Assembly: GCA_035610365.1 (NCBI GenBank)
Contig: CM069433.1
Coordinates: forward strand, 129,164,545 to 129,228,544
Direction: 5' to 3'
Source: Aquatica leii
Taxonomy: Eukaryota > Arthropoda > Insecta > Coleoptera > Lampyridae
Length of the DNA stretch: 64,000 nt
In this document: piece after piece, positions 1-11,678 of the stretch
Layout of the letters: every line of letters starts with the position of its first letter
Position numbering within the stretch: the stretch's first letter is position 1
Notes under the pieces: model-generated
Databases searched by the model: none
What the model saw: only the letters and a program-made list of their open reading frames with translations
Told to the model about the DNA's origin: nothing
Made by a program: the position numbers and the translations under genes

Positions 1-33
1 TCATTTAACCCAATTAGGCCTTAACGTGAAAGT

Positions 34-1530
34 TCATAATTTGATTAAAATATTAAAGAGTGTAGAAATTTCGGTGGACAGTTTTTCAGTAATGTTGTGT
101 GTTCTTCCTGAAATTGTTGTTAGTTCTGTAGGAGTGATTTTCCTTACAACTTTACTCACTGGTACCCACACCATGTCCTTTTGAGATATCTGGAAGGCAG
201 TTTTTGGGCCAGCTGGATGAAAAAAATGCACTAGTAGGTCATTGTCTTGATCGCTCTTGTCTTCGTAAATGCACGCAACAAAATCATTGTCTGTAAAGGA
301 TGCTGTGTTAAGTAAACACAATTGTGCTCATCGAATTCTTCACTTGTTGATGTGGTGAAACATTTGATTTCATTGTCATTCACAGGAACGAACAGATGAT
401 ACCCTCTTGTACTTTTCACAGGCAAGCAAAGCTCAAATCTTTTCATTAGTTCGGCTTCTGTTTGTTTGACTTCTTGAGCAGAGACAAAGATGTATGTTAT
501 TCCAGTTATTTTTTCAGCGCAATATTGGAACATGTCCTTTGGAGTAAGAATTTGTTCGTTGTATGGTCTTTGCATGCTGGCTCTGGTGACTTCCCTTTTG
601 GTGGTACCACCTATACCATCACAAGAGTTTTTCCCATGAGACGTAGCGAAGAAATTCCACTCAGCTATCAATCCAAAATCATTGTCATGTTGGCACAGAT
701 TAATAAAGTTTTTCTTATTTTTGTACTGGCTGCTGGCACCATTGCTGAAGTAAACCATTTTCTTTACTTTAGTGAAGATTTGTTTATTTCTTTGATAAGA
801 TGCTTTTGAAATTCATAAACTGTAGAAGTGTCATGAATGAGATGATCACTTATGATACAAATGCTTTTACAACAAATTTCTGCTCCTTTTTTTAAATAAA
901 AAACAAATGGGTGTAGCTGTTAGTCCAGTGAAAGCTTTGGATTTCATCCTGAACACAAAATGTAAAGTTCTCTGCAAAGTCACCAATGACTAAACATTCA
1001 CTGTCTTTGAGGTTACCTTTAATATCTTTGAAAAAATTAGATTGAATTTTTGAAATGAAATGGTGTGATTTTAGTTTTTCCATTTCTTCTACAAGATGAT
1101 TTAAAAACTCATCTTTTGGTAATAATCTTGTGATGAGGTCAGCTCTGTCGGTATGTACCCTTTGCTTGAAAACAACTTCTTCTGGCAAGTTGTCAATTTT
1201 ATTTGTCAAAGCTTCTAGAAGCCCTTCTGATCCAGGACATTCTGAACACTTGTCCAGCATACAACTGTCATTCTTAACATCACATACAAGATATTCCATC
1301 AAGTCTCTGTAACTTACGTTGAGCTTGGCTTCTTCAATGACGAGCTTGACGTTTTGATGGTATTTACATACGCAAACGCTATGGGTGCCAGATGATCCTG
1401 GGAGGACACACCACTTTGGTCGCAGGGCACAAAACATTGACCGGCCAATTTTTAGGTTAGAGTAAGTCTGTTTAAAAAGACTAAACAGCTCATTTAAAGG
1501 AAGCGGAATAAGCCTTTTTTGTTTTTGAAC
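34..1530 (-). pseudogene. Decayed transposase-like ORF of an unnamed repeat family
   Basis: Three minus-strand reading blocks (about 1525-892, 894-758 plus 758-231, and 321-34) form one protein broken by at least three frameshifts, near 892, 758 and 305. The first block has the signature LRPKWCVLPGSSGTHSVCVC followed by a Cys-rich stretch. The second has YFSNGASSQYKNKKNF and ATSHGKNSCDGIGG. The third ends with a conserved HPAGP and WVPVSKV region. I recognise these signatures from an abundant arthropod and cnidarian repeat ORF whose usual motif is SDGxxxQYKN, which looks like a DDE-type catalytic block. Here the Asp is Asn, so the copy would be dead even without the frameshifts. The block 892-758, which lacks its own start, carries the linking residues. 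The family name is not known to me and the transposase role is inferred. The N-terminus is lost above about 1530. Confidence 0.6.
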
Positions 1531-3889
1531 TTTGCTTTACAGTATACATATTTGCCATTTTTATGCTATATTTTTTTTTATGTTTAGGCATTTTTATGCA
1601 TTGTGAACTGATTTTTAATTAGTAATTTTTTTATAGGAAAAGCATTTTTATCCTTCATTACCGTTAACCAGTTGAGTCTCAGTCACCAAATTTTTACAGC
1701 TTGTTTATACTATGAAGATGTGCTATCTGTATTAATTTCATAATTTTTGACTCGGTCCCTTTTGAGATACTCTTTTTCAAAAATGGGTAAAATTCAAGTT
1801 TTTGTAATTTTTGGAAATTTATTTAAAAAAAGAAAAAGTTCTCAAGCTTTATATTTTTAAAACAAGTTAAACTATAGTAAATCTACATAAGAAAAAAAAA
1901 ATTGAAGGTGAGTCTTTCTTTCTTTTAGTGATTTTACAGCACTAAAGTTCTTGATTTCAGTTAATTTAAACTTTGTATATACAATTTTTTTTCTCCATTT
2001 TCCTTACTATTAAGGTAACACTTTGTATGACAAAAAATCTAGAGCATTTTATTCTGAAAATTTTGTTTTTTATTTTGTCTTGATATCTTCAAAATTAACA
2101 GAGTTATAGACATTTACGCAAAACTTGTTTTCAGTCAAAAAACGGTACCGAAACAAACTTTAAATGGCCGCCAAAAAAAAGTACTTGCCTAAAAATAATT
2201 TTAAATACAGTTTTGAGCTCACCTAATATTGGTGAGTAACTGGTAAAAAAATTAAGAGAAACAAAAATGTTGAGCAACATGGTCTGGGTGATTTTTAATG
2301 GATTGACCCATAAATGTTTTGTACGAACGCTGTGAAAAATACTATTGATTAATCGGATAGGATTACCATTATTTAAACCAATTTGATTTTTATTTATTTT
2401 TCATTTTTATTTTTAATTATTTTAATTTTTTTGATAGTAAACTGTCTAAAATGGAAAATACGTTTAATTGTGATTAATTTAATAATTGATAACTATTTGA
2501 ATTTGGTTAATATTCTTTGTTCCCATTTCAATTTTTTTATTTTTTTTTTGGTTTACATTATTGACAAAATGTAGGCAGTTAGGTAGTCTTTAATTGTAGA
2601 AATTGAGAACGTAAAGTTATCGTTCCAACGCACCATCAATACTTCAGCTGACTTATCAAATCATAATAACCTCATTCTTTTTCTTTCAAGACAATGTATT
2701 GATCTCATGGCCAATTTCTAATTCCATTGTCGCGAATAATTCTCCCGTGGAAAATTGATTTTCGCGAAGGTATGTAAACAAGTTATAAGATGAGAGAAAT
2801 AACTCTATGTTCTCGGGGATTTTTTTAGCACAAATAAAACCTTTTGTCGTTGTATTTATTTTATACTTACTATATCATAAGTACCAAAATAAAATGAGTA
2901 GCCATCCGTTGAAGCAAACGCCATATTTTCAAACCAATTCGAACACGCTCATTTTGTATGAACATTTTGGCAGAATGTCTCCCGAAATATATTCCCATTT
3001 CCTCGTTCATTAAAATGTTGTAAAAAAATAAGCCAAACTGTAGATATCTTTCATTCATTTGGTCAAAAATTGGACGTAATTTTTAAAATTTGTCTTTTCA
3101 GTTTTATTACATCACATTTATTTCTTGACGTGCACTTTGGCACTATTTCCAAACCTTTGTCTCATTCAAAATTCCAATACCTTCTTTGACGTGGCAGTGT
3201 ATAATAACCTGAAAGATGATGATTCCAATAAATTTACTAAATGCTAGGAATAAACACAAAGTAATATTTTTCTGTTAAAATAACATTACAGAATAAAACT
3301 TTTTTAGAGAAATCCAATATATGTTAAATAAACATTACAATAAATCCTATAACTATTTTCAAGCAAAAAAGAAAATTTAAAAACTAATTTAATATGTTTA
3401 TGAGTTTTGAAATTATATAGAATTGTAGGTAATTACGTGTACCTTTACAATCTAACGACATCTGGTACCTGCCTAAAGTTTAGGAACCAGTATTTTAAAA
3501 ATTTTATAATTGAATATTACTGTACCTAAACAATTTATAAAAACGAAGATTACAGACTATATACTTTCTTCTCTCAACGGATAAATAGTATCTAGTTAAC
3601 TGTTCATTGACAAATAGACAAGAAGTTAGAACCAAACTATAATAAAAGGCCTGTAAATGTAAATTGCTTATCGACATCTTAAAATCTAAAAAGCAATATT
3701 TTAATATGACTATTTTACGTTTGCGTTCCAAAGAGCTCAGTATATTCCAATTATTGCGTTTGGTCACAAAAATTTATTAAGTTATACATGACAAGATTTA
3801 TAACCTTTTTTGCATTTTGTGGAGCAAATGGTATACAAACGTACATACATTTAGGAATTCAAAAAAAATTTAAGTCAGTTTTCTGTTTC
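1531..3889. other. AT-rich stretch, no gene seen
   Basis: Only short, compositionally biased ORFs occur here (up to 87 codons, for example 3504-3767 minus), with no motif I recognise. Poly-T and poly-A runs are frequent. I see no TIR, LTR or RNA gene. Confidence 0.5.
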
Positions 3890-4140
3890 TGAAAAAACGG
3901 TGTTTATTGCCATTACTAGGTTTAGTAAATTAATTTTGAAACCGTTTTTAAACCGGCTCAAAAAACTATTTTAAAAACAGTTTAATAAACTGATTTTTAA
4001 ACTGCTTCAAAAACCGATTTGTAAACCAATGTAACAAACCAATTTTAAACTAAGTTAATAATTATTGGAATAGTCGGTTTTTAATAAAACCCGGTTAATC
4101 AATAAAACTTGTTTTTATCGCCACTACTGTTTCTTAAACT
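3890..4140. repeat. AAACCG/AAACTG-rich short interspersed array
   Basis: Variants of AAACCGNTTTT and AAACTGATTTTTAAAC recur about ten times. The block is bounded by two similar direct copies, TTTATTGCCATTACT at 3903-3917 and TTTATCGCCACTACT at 4114-4128. It could be the body of a small non-autonomous element or a decayed satellite. No target duplication was recognised. Confidence 0.35.
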
Positions 4141-6555
4141 AAATAAAACTATTTTACTGTATTAGTATACTACACGTTATCGTGAAGGAAAATACTAAAA
4201 CTATCAATAAACACAAATTATTTTAATTTAACGGTAACTAATATTAATAATAAATTAATAAGTAATTTATGTATAATAATGAAATTTAATTATTTTGTAT
4301 TTTTAACAATAGTAATAAATGCATGCAATAAATTGTTTCGATAAATATTCGTATATTGAAGACTTTTCTGACTGTACAAACTAATTTAAAATACGATTGA
4401 AGCAAATGTCTGTGTTGCCTAACTGATTAGATATTACTATAGTATTTAAACTATTGTTATTTGCATTGTTGTTGTAATGCGTGTCCTGGTGAGATAATCA
4501 TACGTCAACAGGTCTCTATTGAACACGAACAGTGAGAATGCTAATAGTTCATGCCGATTAAAGTTGTTTTAATATGCGCACATTATTAATGCTAAACAAT
4601 CCATGTGGTTGTAACTATAAAGAATAATGTAAAACAATTCTTTGCCAAAACGTTTTATGCTGCTCGATTACACGGTATTTTTTAATAAGTTATGCTTAAG
4701 TGCTGATAGCACTTAATTACTTTAGAAATTATTGTTATAACAAATGTTACTGTAATTACGTATTTTTTAACATTAGGCATAACATTTTAATTTTTAATTG
4801 TACAGGGTGATTAATTAATACCATAAAGTCCAGTATCTTTTACGTTCTTTGGCATCAAAGTAAAACTTAGTGATATTGTAGTCAGCCCGAAGTTTCAAAA
4901 AATTAGTTTTAATGTTACAAAGTGTTTTACATTTTACTTAAAGGAATCGTTCTGGTTTAAAATTTTATTATAATCATTTTGTTTTACATATTTTGAAAGT
5001 ATATCTATACATATATCCGAAAACATTGCGTTTAAACTTTAGAGCAATTAGAGCAGTCTAACTATATTATTTTATGACCTGCCTACTTTTACTTACTGCT
5101 CGTCATTAAAACATATGTAAACTTTAAAATTGAAGGAGGAACTTGAAATATTTGAATGGTTAAATATAATAGCACACGTCTAGATTTTTATTGTCTTTAT
5201 ATCTATATTAAAAAAAAGAATAGATGAATATCACGTTTCGATTGGTAGAGTACCTGTCAGGTTACTTGTTACTGCTAACGCTGGCGCGAACAAACAGGCT
5301 GGGTAGCAATGCGAGAAAACCCAAGTCGACTAAGCCAACATAAGCAGGCCAACTAGCTCCAGTCGTAAGGGCGTAGATAATAATTTTCTTTACTTTTCAA
5401 TAAGATTCAATTATAAGGGCGCCACCGAATTAACCTCAATTCGCAAACGTAACCCGGAACGTTTCCCAGGTGTGCGGGTACCTAGCAGTATATTTCTGTC
5501 TATGTAAAGCCTACTAATATGGATACCAACTACAAGCACTAAAAGCTTTCTTTTAAGGGTATGAAAAATTAAAATAGCAGTAAAAAGCGTTAAGCGACAA
5601 AAGGAATATTAATTAAAGTTTTAAAGCAAAATTAAATAAAATACAGATAACGCAGTTGCCTGTTTTCCGAGTGTACAACTTAAAATATATCTAAGCACAA
5701 CAACAAAAAAAACGGCCAAGATCAATCTCGATATAAGCGCTTATAGCGTCACATGCCGTACGTTAATCAACTATATCTACTATCTACGCATAAATTTTGA
5801 AGAAATACAGGTAATTGTGCTCAACTAATAATAACTACGCATGCTCAAGTACATGCCATGCTTGACGAAATAAATCAATAAAAACAAAATTAAGAAAGTT
5901 TTATAGCTTATCTTGGGTTCCTGATTTTATCTGCAGTAAATTAACCAGGGCTACAAAGCGAGAATTTAGGTTCCTCCCGTAGTAGCAGCAACAATAAAAC
6001 CACCAAACATTAACTCGTTGAATCACGCTTACTATCTATGACAATTAAAGTCCTTGCATGGGCATACAACTTCCGTTTCGCTACTAAACCACCGGAAACG
6101 GTTACCTAATGATATGCGAATTACAATACGCAAAAAAGTCTAAGAGTAGCCAAGACAGTCCTTACAGAGTTATGATTTATCTAAGGGTACCACTGCTTCA
6201 CAATCCGCTAATGCGAGTGAAGACACCAAAACTACTATCGGAATCCTTTATTAAAAGCAAGTAGTAGGCAAACTTTGAAATTTTAAAATCCCAAACTAGT
6301 GAATGCATAAACAAAATGCAGCTGGTTCCAAAAATCGCTGTTCTCGTTTTGTATATAAAGATGGCTACCTCTTAATGCATTTTTATCTTAAAGCATGCGT
6401 ATAACGTAAAGTTGGTTTAACTTGTAAATAGTATTTCACGTCCCGGAAAAAGCTTAGAAACTAACTAATGCATCGAAAAATATGGATAAGAATAATTAAA
6501 CAAAATGATCGTAACATACTACTACCTCATTCAAACGGAAATTTCAATAATTACA
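4141..6555. other. Non-coding stretch, no gene seen
   Basis: No ORF of note. From about 5230 to 6350 the base composition is noticeably less AT-rich than the surroundings and reads like the decayed remains of some longer sequence. Six-frame reading gave no motif I can name. Nothing else is seen. Confidence 0.4.
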
Positions 6556-6936
6556 TCAATTTTCGCTCCGACTTTGAACATAGTTAAAAACCTCTGGGTA
6601 GATTGGGTAAAAAGCGAAAGTTTCATGGCAATCGGTTAACCGATGAGCATAGACGTAAGTAATACGAGTAAATCGGATGAAAATTTCAAAAAATGGAAAG
6701 ATACGACTTTCGATGTGCATATGGACCAAACGTCTGACTTCAATATAATAAGAATTTTTGATCTTCTCAACGTTATCAAAATCTTTGAAGAGTAAAGATT
6801 GCAACGGAGAAGTTTCCTTTACTAAATATGGACAACGTGGATTAGGTTTTAAAGTGTGTTTATAGTTGTGTTTGTCGAAAAAAAAATACATTGAGACGGG
6901 TCCGATATAGAAACTGGTTATGAAGCAAATCGTCAT
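6556..6936 (-). other. Unrecognised 126-codon ORF
   Basis: An ATG-initiated minus-strand ORF of 126 codons, long for this composition. The predicted protein has a hydrophobic first 20 residues, then a mixed, fairly aromatic body (FFEIFIRFTRITYVYAHRL). I recognise no domain, and there is no partner ORF, splice site or terminal repeat that makes it convincing. It may be chance, or a small surviving piece of the element relic that seems to occupy 5.2-7.0 kb. Confidence 0.15.
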
Positions 6937-7189
6937 TTAGTGTTTGTGATACGTTTAGTTGGAATTAGTATTTGTAGTATTGAAATGTTTTGTAGCTTCA
7001 TGGAGTTACGTAAAAGATTAGTAACATGAGTAATAATATTTCAGTAAAAAATTAAGTATCTCTGCTTGTTATGGGATCCTTCTTAATTGCTGTCGATGCT
7101 GCTTTTGAGTTAATATCGCGCAAGACTGTTAACCCAAGAAAAACTCAAAACTATGAAAAATGGAAAATCAGAGTATATTTTAAATGTTT

Positions 7190-7430
7190 TCGGTGATCGC
7201 TCTTGTCGAAAAAAGGCTTTTCTTCTCTAATAGAAATTGCTTCTGTAACCTTCAATCAAACTGGAAAAGTCGTTGACGTTGCTGTACCTACAGTAAAGTT
7301 ACCGCAAAGCATGCAAGCGGTGGAAAAAAGGATTAGGTGGCCGTATATGCAGGTCATAAAGAAGACTGTTGTGCTAATGACGAAGATAATACTGAAAAGC
7401 AACGCATTCTACAATCATGTTAAAATTTTC
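7190..7430 (+). pseudogene. Mutator-like transposase fragment
   Basis: Read across frames, this stretch gives KKGFSSLIEIASVTFNQTGKV, then CKRWKK, then YAGHKEDCCAND. The order (R/K)GFSSLxGxxSVxxxxTGKVxDV, then CKxCxRW, then HKxxCCANxxGSS, is the pattern I associate with the Mutator-like transposase domain common in insect genomes, where it precedes the first catalytic part. Two frameshifts separate the three blocks (near 7290 and 7345), and the expected next block (GSSGxxE) is missing. About 80 residues remain of a protein normally several hundred long. Assignment is from motif order only. A chance resemblance is unlikely for the combined pattern but not excluded. Confidence 0.5.
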
Positions 7431-7440
7431 AATTTAATTT

Positions 7441-8086
7441 TTTTTATCTAAAACATTGAAAAAATCCGCCATTATATTACTCATCAGTAAATATTAATAT
7501 ATATATATATAGACTATACTAGAGCCACTGTGATACTAAATCAAAATAATTTTTTATTTTAGATGAATGGTTATCAAGATATCAACGTCGCCAGCGACGC
7601 ACCAAGATAAAAACTTAAAAAAAAATAAATATTTTTTTAAATCTATTTTTTTTCTTTATAATAAAATCTATAATAATAGCTTCTTAATAAATTTACAAAT
7701 ACAGCTTTTTTTGGTGCCTAAACCAGAATGATCCCTTAAATTTGAAATCCACTTCCTCGTTACAATAATATAAAGTTGCAATATATTATGTACAGTTACT
7801 AAAAAGTTATAATCAATTTTCCATAAAAATCGTAACAACTTTAATGTAATTGAAAAGAAGTATAAAAACAATGTTCTATTGCAACCATAGTTTTTTAAAC
7901 AGTGTCAAATTTTATAATAATTAAATCAATTACAGGGCCAGTCTAAACACAAATACATTATTTCATTGTTCTTAACTGTCATAAATTTTAATTTTTCGCA
8001 ATTGTAAAGTAAATATCAACATCAAATTATTTTTAAGAGATTTTGAGGGGGGCCTCGTTCGAGCAATAACATTTGTATTTAACTCG
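7441..8086. other. AT-rich spacer
   Basis: Contains a short (TA)n run near 7498-7510 and no gene. A 67-codon minus ORF at 7668-7871 is not convincing. Confidence 0.5.
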
Positions 8087-8205
8087 TTTCTGTCTAAATT
8101 GGGCGTTTTTTCCCTCGGGGACTTATAAAACCCTCGTTTACCTCGGCTTTAAAAATGCCCTCTAGGAAAAAAACGCCTAATATACACTGGAACTCGTTAA
8201 ATAAA
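8087..8205. repeat. Imperfect inverted repeat (fold-back)
   Basis: The left arm (about 8087-8132, containing AACTCGTTTCTG, GGGCGTTTTTTCCCTCGGG) is an imperfect reverse complement of the right arm (about 8155-8197, containing GGAAAAAAACGCC and GGAACTCGTT). The arms are roughly 40 nt with several mismatches around a short centre. This could be a fold-back MITE or the tip of a larger one. No target duplication was recognised. Confidence 0.45.
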
Positions 8206-9084
8206 TCACTAATCTCAGTGTTTTCAAATTTAATCACGATCAATAAGTGTTAATAAACTTTTATTTTTATTAAGCATTCTCTATACCTAAAACTATCAGT
8301 TTTTGAGATATTTATGCTTTTCTATGCAATATACTTATTAGGTATTTAAACGTTTACCAATTGTAGTTGACCATGATTGATTTGTCAAAAACTGTTAATA
8401 AACAGAAATAGTGAATTTTCACTAAACTTTCACAAGATTTTTTGCCAACATAGGGATGCCTATCTCGAGGTGTTTATTTGTACATTTATTAAGCATTTTT
8501 GGTTTTCCATGTAACTACTTTCATGGTTCACTGCAAAAGTCAAGACCTGATGTCTTGTTTTAATATTCATATAAAGTATACTTCTATTTCATTCTCTATA
8601 AGGAAAATTATCTTTCTCAATTTCATTTGATATAAAAAAAATTATCTGCATAACTGACATTTTTGCCGTTTTGCAGTTTGTCATATTTTATTAATCAAGT
8701 AGTTGTCTTGCATGCTTTGCTTGTGAAATTGAAATTGCACGACTATTTCTTGTTATTTTCATTGCTAGGTACACTAGTGAATTTTTTTATGTTTTATTTT
8801 TTATTTAAAGTTTTTTAATTTTACTGGGTCTTCTCCCATCATACCTTTTATCGTCAAAATCAATTACATGGGTTTTTAAAGATGCACTGAACTGTTCTCA
8901 GTTGTATTAAATCATCGTTTTTAGAAAAAAAAATTCTGAATCTATAAATTCCAACGTGTTGTTTTTCTTAAAATTTTCTTTTTCTGCATTAATCGATATC
9001 TTTCCGTTTCTAGCTTTGCTTGTCATACACTAATCGTATGCATAATCTGTTTATCATGAAACTGTTATTCCTGAAATCTGTTTT
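8206..9084. other. AT-rich spacer, possible 3' part of a Penelope-like element
   Basis: No ORF. It lies downstream, on the minus strand, of the GIY-YIG relic ending near 9085, so part of it may be that element's untranslated tail. No terminal structure was identified. Confidence 0.3.
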
Positions 9085-10150
9085 ATCTGCCTTTTAATAT
9101 TTATTCTTGGTTACTTAATTTATTAGTATCCAGAGGTGAGCAAAATACAACTTATTAGTTAATTGAAATACAAATTACATTAATACTGTATATTTAAAAC
9201 ACAAGTAACAAGATATAGAATACAAACTGTTGAAAATACAAAATATGTAATAGTATTTTAATTACAATTAAAACTGCAAAATACTTTGTTACACAAAAGT
9301 AATGTGTAAAAGTCTTCGTTAAATTGACAAATTGAACTACTTCTTAATTTTTAATAAAAGGGTTTATTTCCTTTAAAAAAAAATTAATTTTTCAAATTGT
9401 TCTGATAAACTACGTTTAGTTGGTGAATATATAAAATTTGTAAATGAAAATAGACGTTCTACTGGTGCCGAAGAACATAAACTTGTATTGAATCGAATCT
9501 TATAAACATTTTTCTTACTTTGGGATATGATTTTAAATTAAGGAAGGATTAAGCTAACTTTACAGATATAATTGTTTGTTGCACACTTCAGACTTTAATT
9601 GAATAGTGGCTACATAAGCGGATACAATTAACGGTGTACTAATTTACTTTAGTCTCGAGTAACTGATGTAATTGAAATACTCAAAATACATCGAACGATG
9701 TATTTGAAATACACATTAGAAAATACTATTTTACATTGTATCTAAATACAAATTACATAATAGAATTGTATTTTAAATACTATATTTAAAATACAAGTAA
9801 TTTCTTACTGTCCAGCACTGTTAGTATCGCTATTAAAATTAATACTGTTTTGTGGACATTAATAAATATCATTTCAGAAACCAACTTTTTTCTAAAATTG
9901 TTCTCCATATTTAATGTGGGATTATTGGAATCAAAATTGTGTCCCGTGTTAATATGATGTACCTACTGTTAAAGTTGTTTCACCTTTTTTGTTAGTACAG
10001 TCGTATTTATGGTTATTTAACCGATTTTTTACTTTGTTTTGTTTGTCCAATATAACACACTTGACAATCCATACAATCTAGTTTATACACTACATTGTGT
10101 TTTTCTGTTATGTTAGTTTTGTCTTTCGTTCTACTGTAAAGCATGTTATA
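9085..10150 (-). pseudogene. Penelope-like element GIY-YIG endonuclease relic, split by an insertion
   Basis: On the minus strand, 10150 down to 9829 encodes the C-terminal endonuclease of a Penelope-like retroelement. It shows YNMLYSRTKDK, then HNVVYKLDCMDCQVCYIGQT with the paired Cys and the YIG, then after frameshifts VHHINTGHNFDSNNPTL. The reading resumes on the far side of the 690-bp element at 9131-9820, as SDTNKLSNQE followed by a stop near 9085. GIY-YIG proteins nick the target DNA for element insertion. No reverse-transcriptase part is recognisable here. At least three frameshifts or stops show it is dead. A related relic is at 24511-25345. Confidence 0.65.
9131..9820. mobile_element. 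690-bp non-autonomous hAT-type element
   Basis: It is flanked by a perfect 8-bp direct repeat TTAGTATC (9123-9130 and 9821-9828). The ends are CAGAGGTGAGCA and, as reverse complement, CAGTGCTGGACA, with 8 of 12 positions equal. CA(G) ends plus an 8-bp duplication are the hAT superfamily hallmarks. The interior is rich in AAATACAA and TGTAATT motifs on both strands and encodes nothing. The insertion sits inside a Penelope-like GIY-YIG relic whose residues continue on either side, which independently supports the boundaries. Confidence 0.8.
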
Positions 10151-10184
10151 AATTAATTGATTTTCTTATTCTATATTCATTATT

Positions 10185-10821
10185 CTGCTTTATAGTTGTT
10201 TATTGTTTAATTTCTTTGTGTACTGCTTATTGTTAAAGATAGCATCTCTAGAGACAATTTTTTTTTATTTTTCTTTCCCCAATTTATAACTGTTAAAAGC
10301 ATATCCAATAAATATTGCATGTTTATTTTAGTTGTTCAACTTTTTAGTCCCCTCAAATTTAGCACAAATAATAGATCTAAATATTTGTACTTTTTTTAAA
10401 TCAGGTTTTTTACTGTATAAATTTGCTGCAGGAGTTGTAGCTGTAAAGCTTCTGTTTCCGAGGTACGCGGAGTAAAACATTTCTTTATGTCTATCTATTA
10501 AGGTTTTATTTATTCTGCAGTGCCGTTTAGGTGAGGCGTACTACGTCACTGTTTTAGGGCAGTACCCACATACTCACCACCATTATCGCATCTTATTTTA
10601 GCAGCTTTAAGATAAAAATGATAGTCTTCTTTATTTACATGTTCATTTACATACTGAAAGACTTCGCTCTTACTTATTAAAATATATACTTTATAAAAAT
10701 GAGTATAGTCATCAACACACACTAAGAAAAATGTTATAGTAGAATATGCTAGTGGTTCAATAAAACCACATACATCTGAATTAATAATAAATAAATAATA
10801 ATGTAAAAGTTTGGTTAGCAT
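10185..10821 (-). pseudogene. Ty1/copia integrase fragment
   Basis: The open block 10821-10546 reads SDVCGFIEPLAYS, then DDYTHFYKVY, then IRCDNGGEYV. These are the first two integrase catalytic regions (Asp in SDVCG and Asp in CDNGGEY). Downstream in a shifted frame come LNGTAEWINKTLIDR, then NRSFTATTPAANLYSKKPDL, IFIGYAFNSYKL and VSRDAIF, ending near 10185. The order matches copia integrase and the linker before reverse transcriptase. About 25 residues that should lie between GGEYV and NGTAE are missing, including the segment holding the catalytic Glu context, so an internal deletion has occurred. Nothing of gag, protease or reverse transcriptase is adjacent, and no LTR was found. Confidence 0.75.
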
Positions 10822-10824
10822 TTC

Positions 10825-11678
10825 TCAGCAATTACATTTTTTGTTTGTAGTTTGTAAATTACTTGGAAGGTATTACCATTTCTTTGTGGTTGTCTTCTGT
10901 TCAAAATCTCTAAATAGATCTCACAATTTTTGTAATTTGCCGGATGCGCTTCTCCACATAGTGCACATTCTGCCGGGTTGCTTTTGTTATTTTACATGTA
11001 CGATAGTCATGATTTCCAGCGCATTTGACACATTTATAGGGCTGTGTGCACTGATTTCTGGTGTACCCGTAATTTTGGCATCTTTTGCACTGTATTGTCT
11101 GTTTTTTATGAGGCGTTTCAAATCGTATCACAGCATTTAATAATTTTGTTTCAGTGTTATTTTTCTGTTTTATTTTTTACGGGTTGTACCTATTTGTTTT
11201 TTGAGATAAAGTTTGTTGTTTTTTGACGTATTATATTTGCTTCTTTCTGTGGGCTGATATATTTTCTTTTTTTCTTGGACTTGACTTCTTGAAAGTCGTT
11301 TTACACTAATATTTATACTTCACTCAGATTTCTGTTATCCCTGTCCATTTCTGTTTGTATATTTGTATTCAGGTCAGGATTCTGTTTTTGCAATTTTTGG
11401 TTACTTGAAGTAGGTAGTTGTTGTTTCGAGTAAGCAGTGTAATTTATTGCTTGATTTAATTTCATCATCTGTTGATTGTTTAGTACCTGTTGCTGTCCTA
11501 TATGTTGGAAGCATTGAGGCTGTAATAAAAAATCATTTTCGTTGTGCTTTGATTAATACGACTGCTGTGTATATTGTGGTTGCAGAAAATGCGTGATTGG
11601 TAATTGTGTATAATTTTGCATATTAGAATATACTTGTTGGTAATAGTTGTTTAGCGAACCTCCGCTGGTTCCCTGCAT
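10825..11678 (-). pseudogene. Jockey-type non-LTR ORF1 (gag-like, zinc knuckles)
   Basis: A minus-strand ATG at 11678 opens MQGTSGGSLNNYYQQVYSN. The N-terminal third is very rich in Gln and Asn, with in-frame stops. The C-terminal third has three CCHC-type knuckles: CKRCQNYGYTRNQC (the usual His is Tyr), CVKCAGNHDYRTC, and in a shifted frame CALCGEAHPANYKNC. The phrase RFETPHKKQTIQCKRCQ and the third knuckle are characteristic of Jockey-clade ORF1 proteins, which bind element RNA. No matching ORF2 follows: the copia integrase fragment begins directly downstream at 10821, so the element is truncated or interrupted there. Frameshifts near 11131 and 10985 and stops in the N-terminal part make it non-functional. 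Confidence 0.65.
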
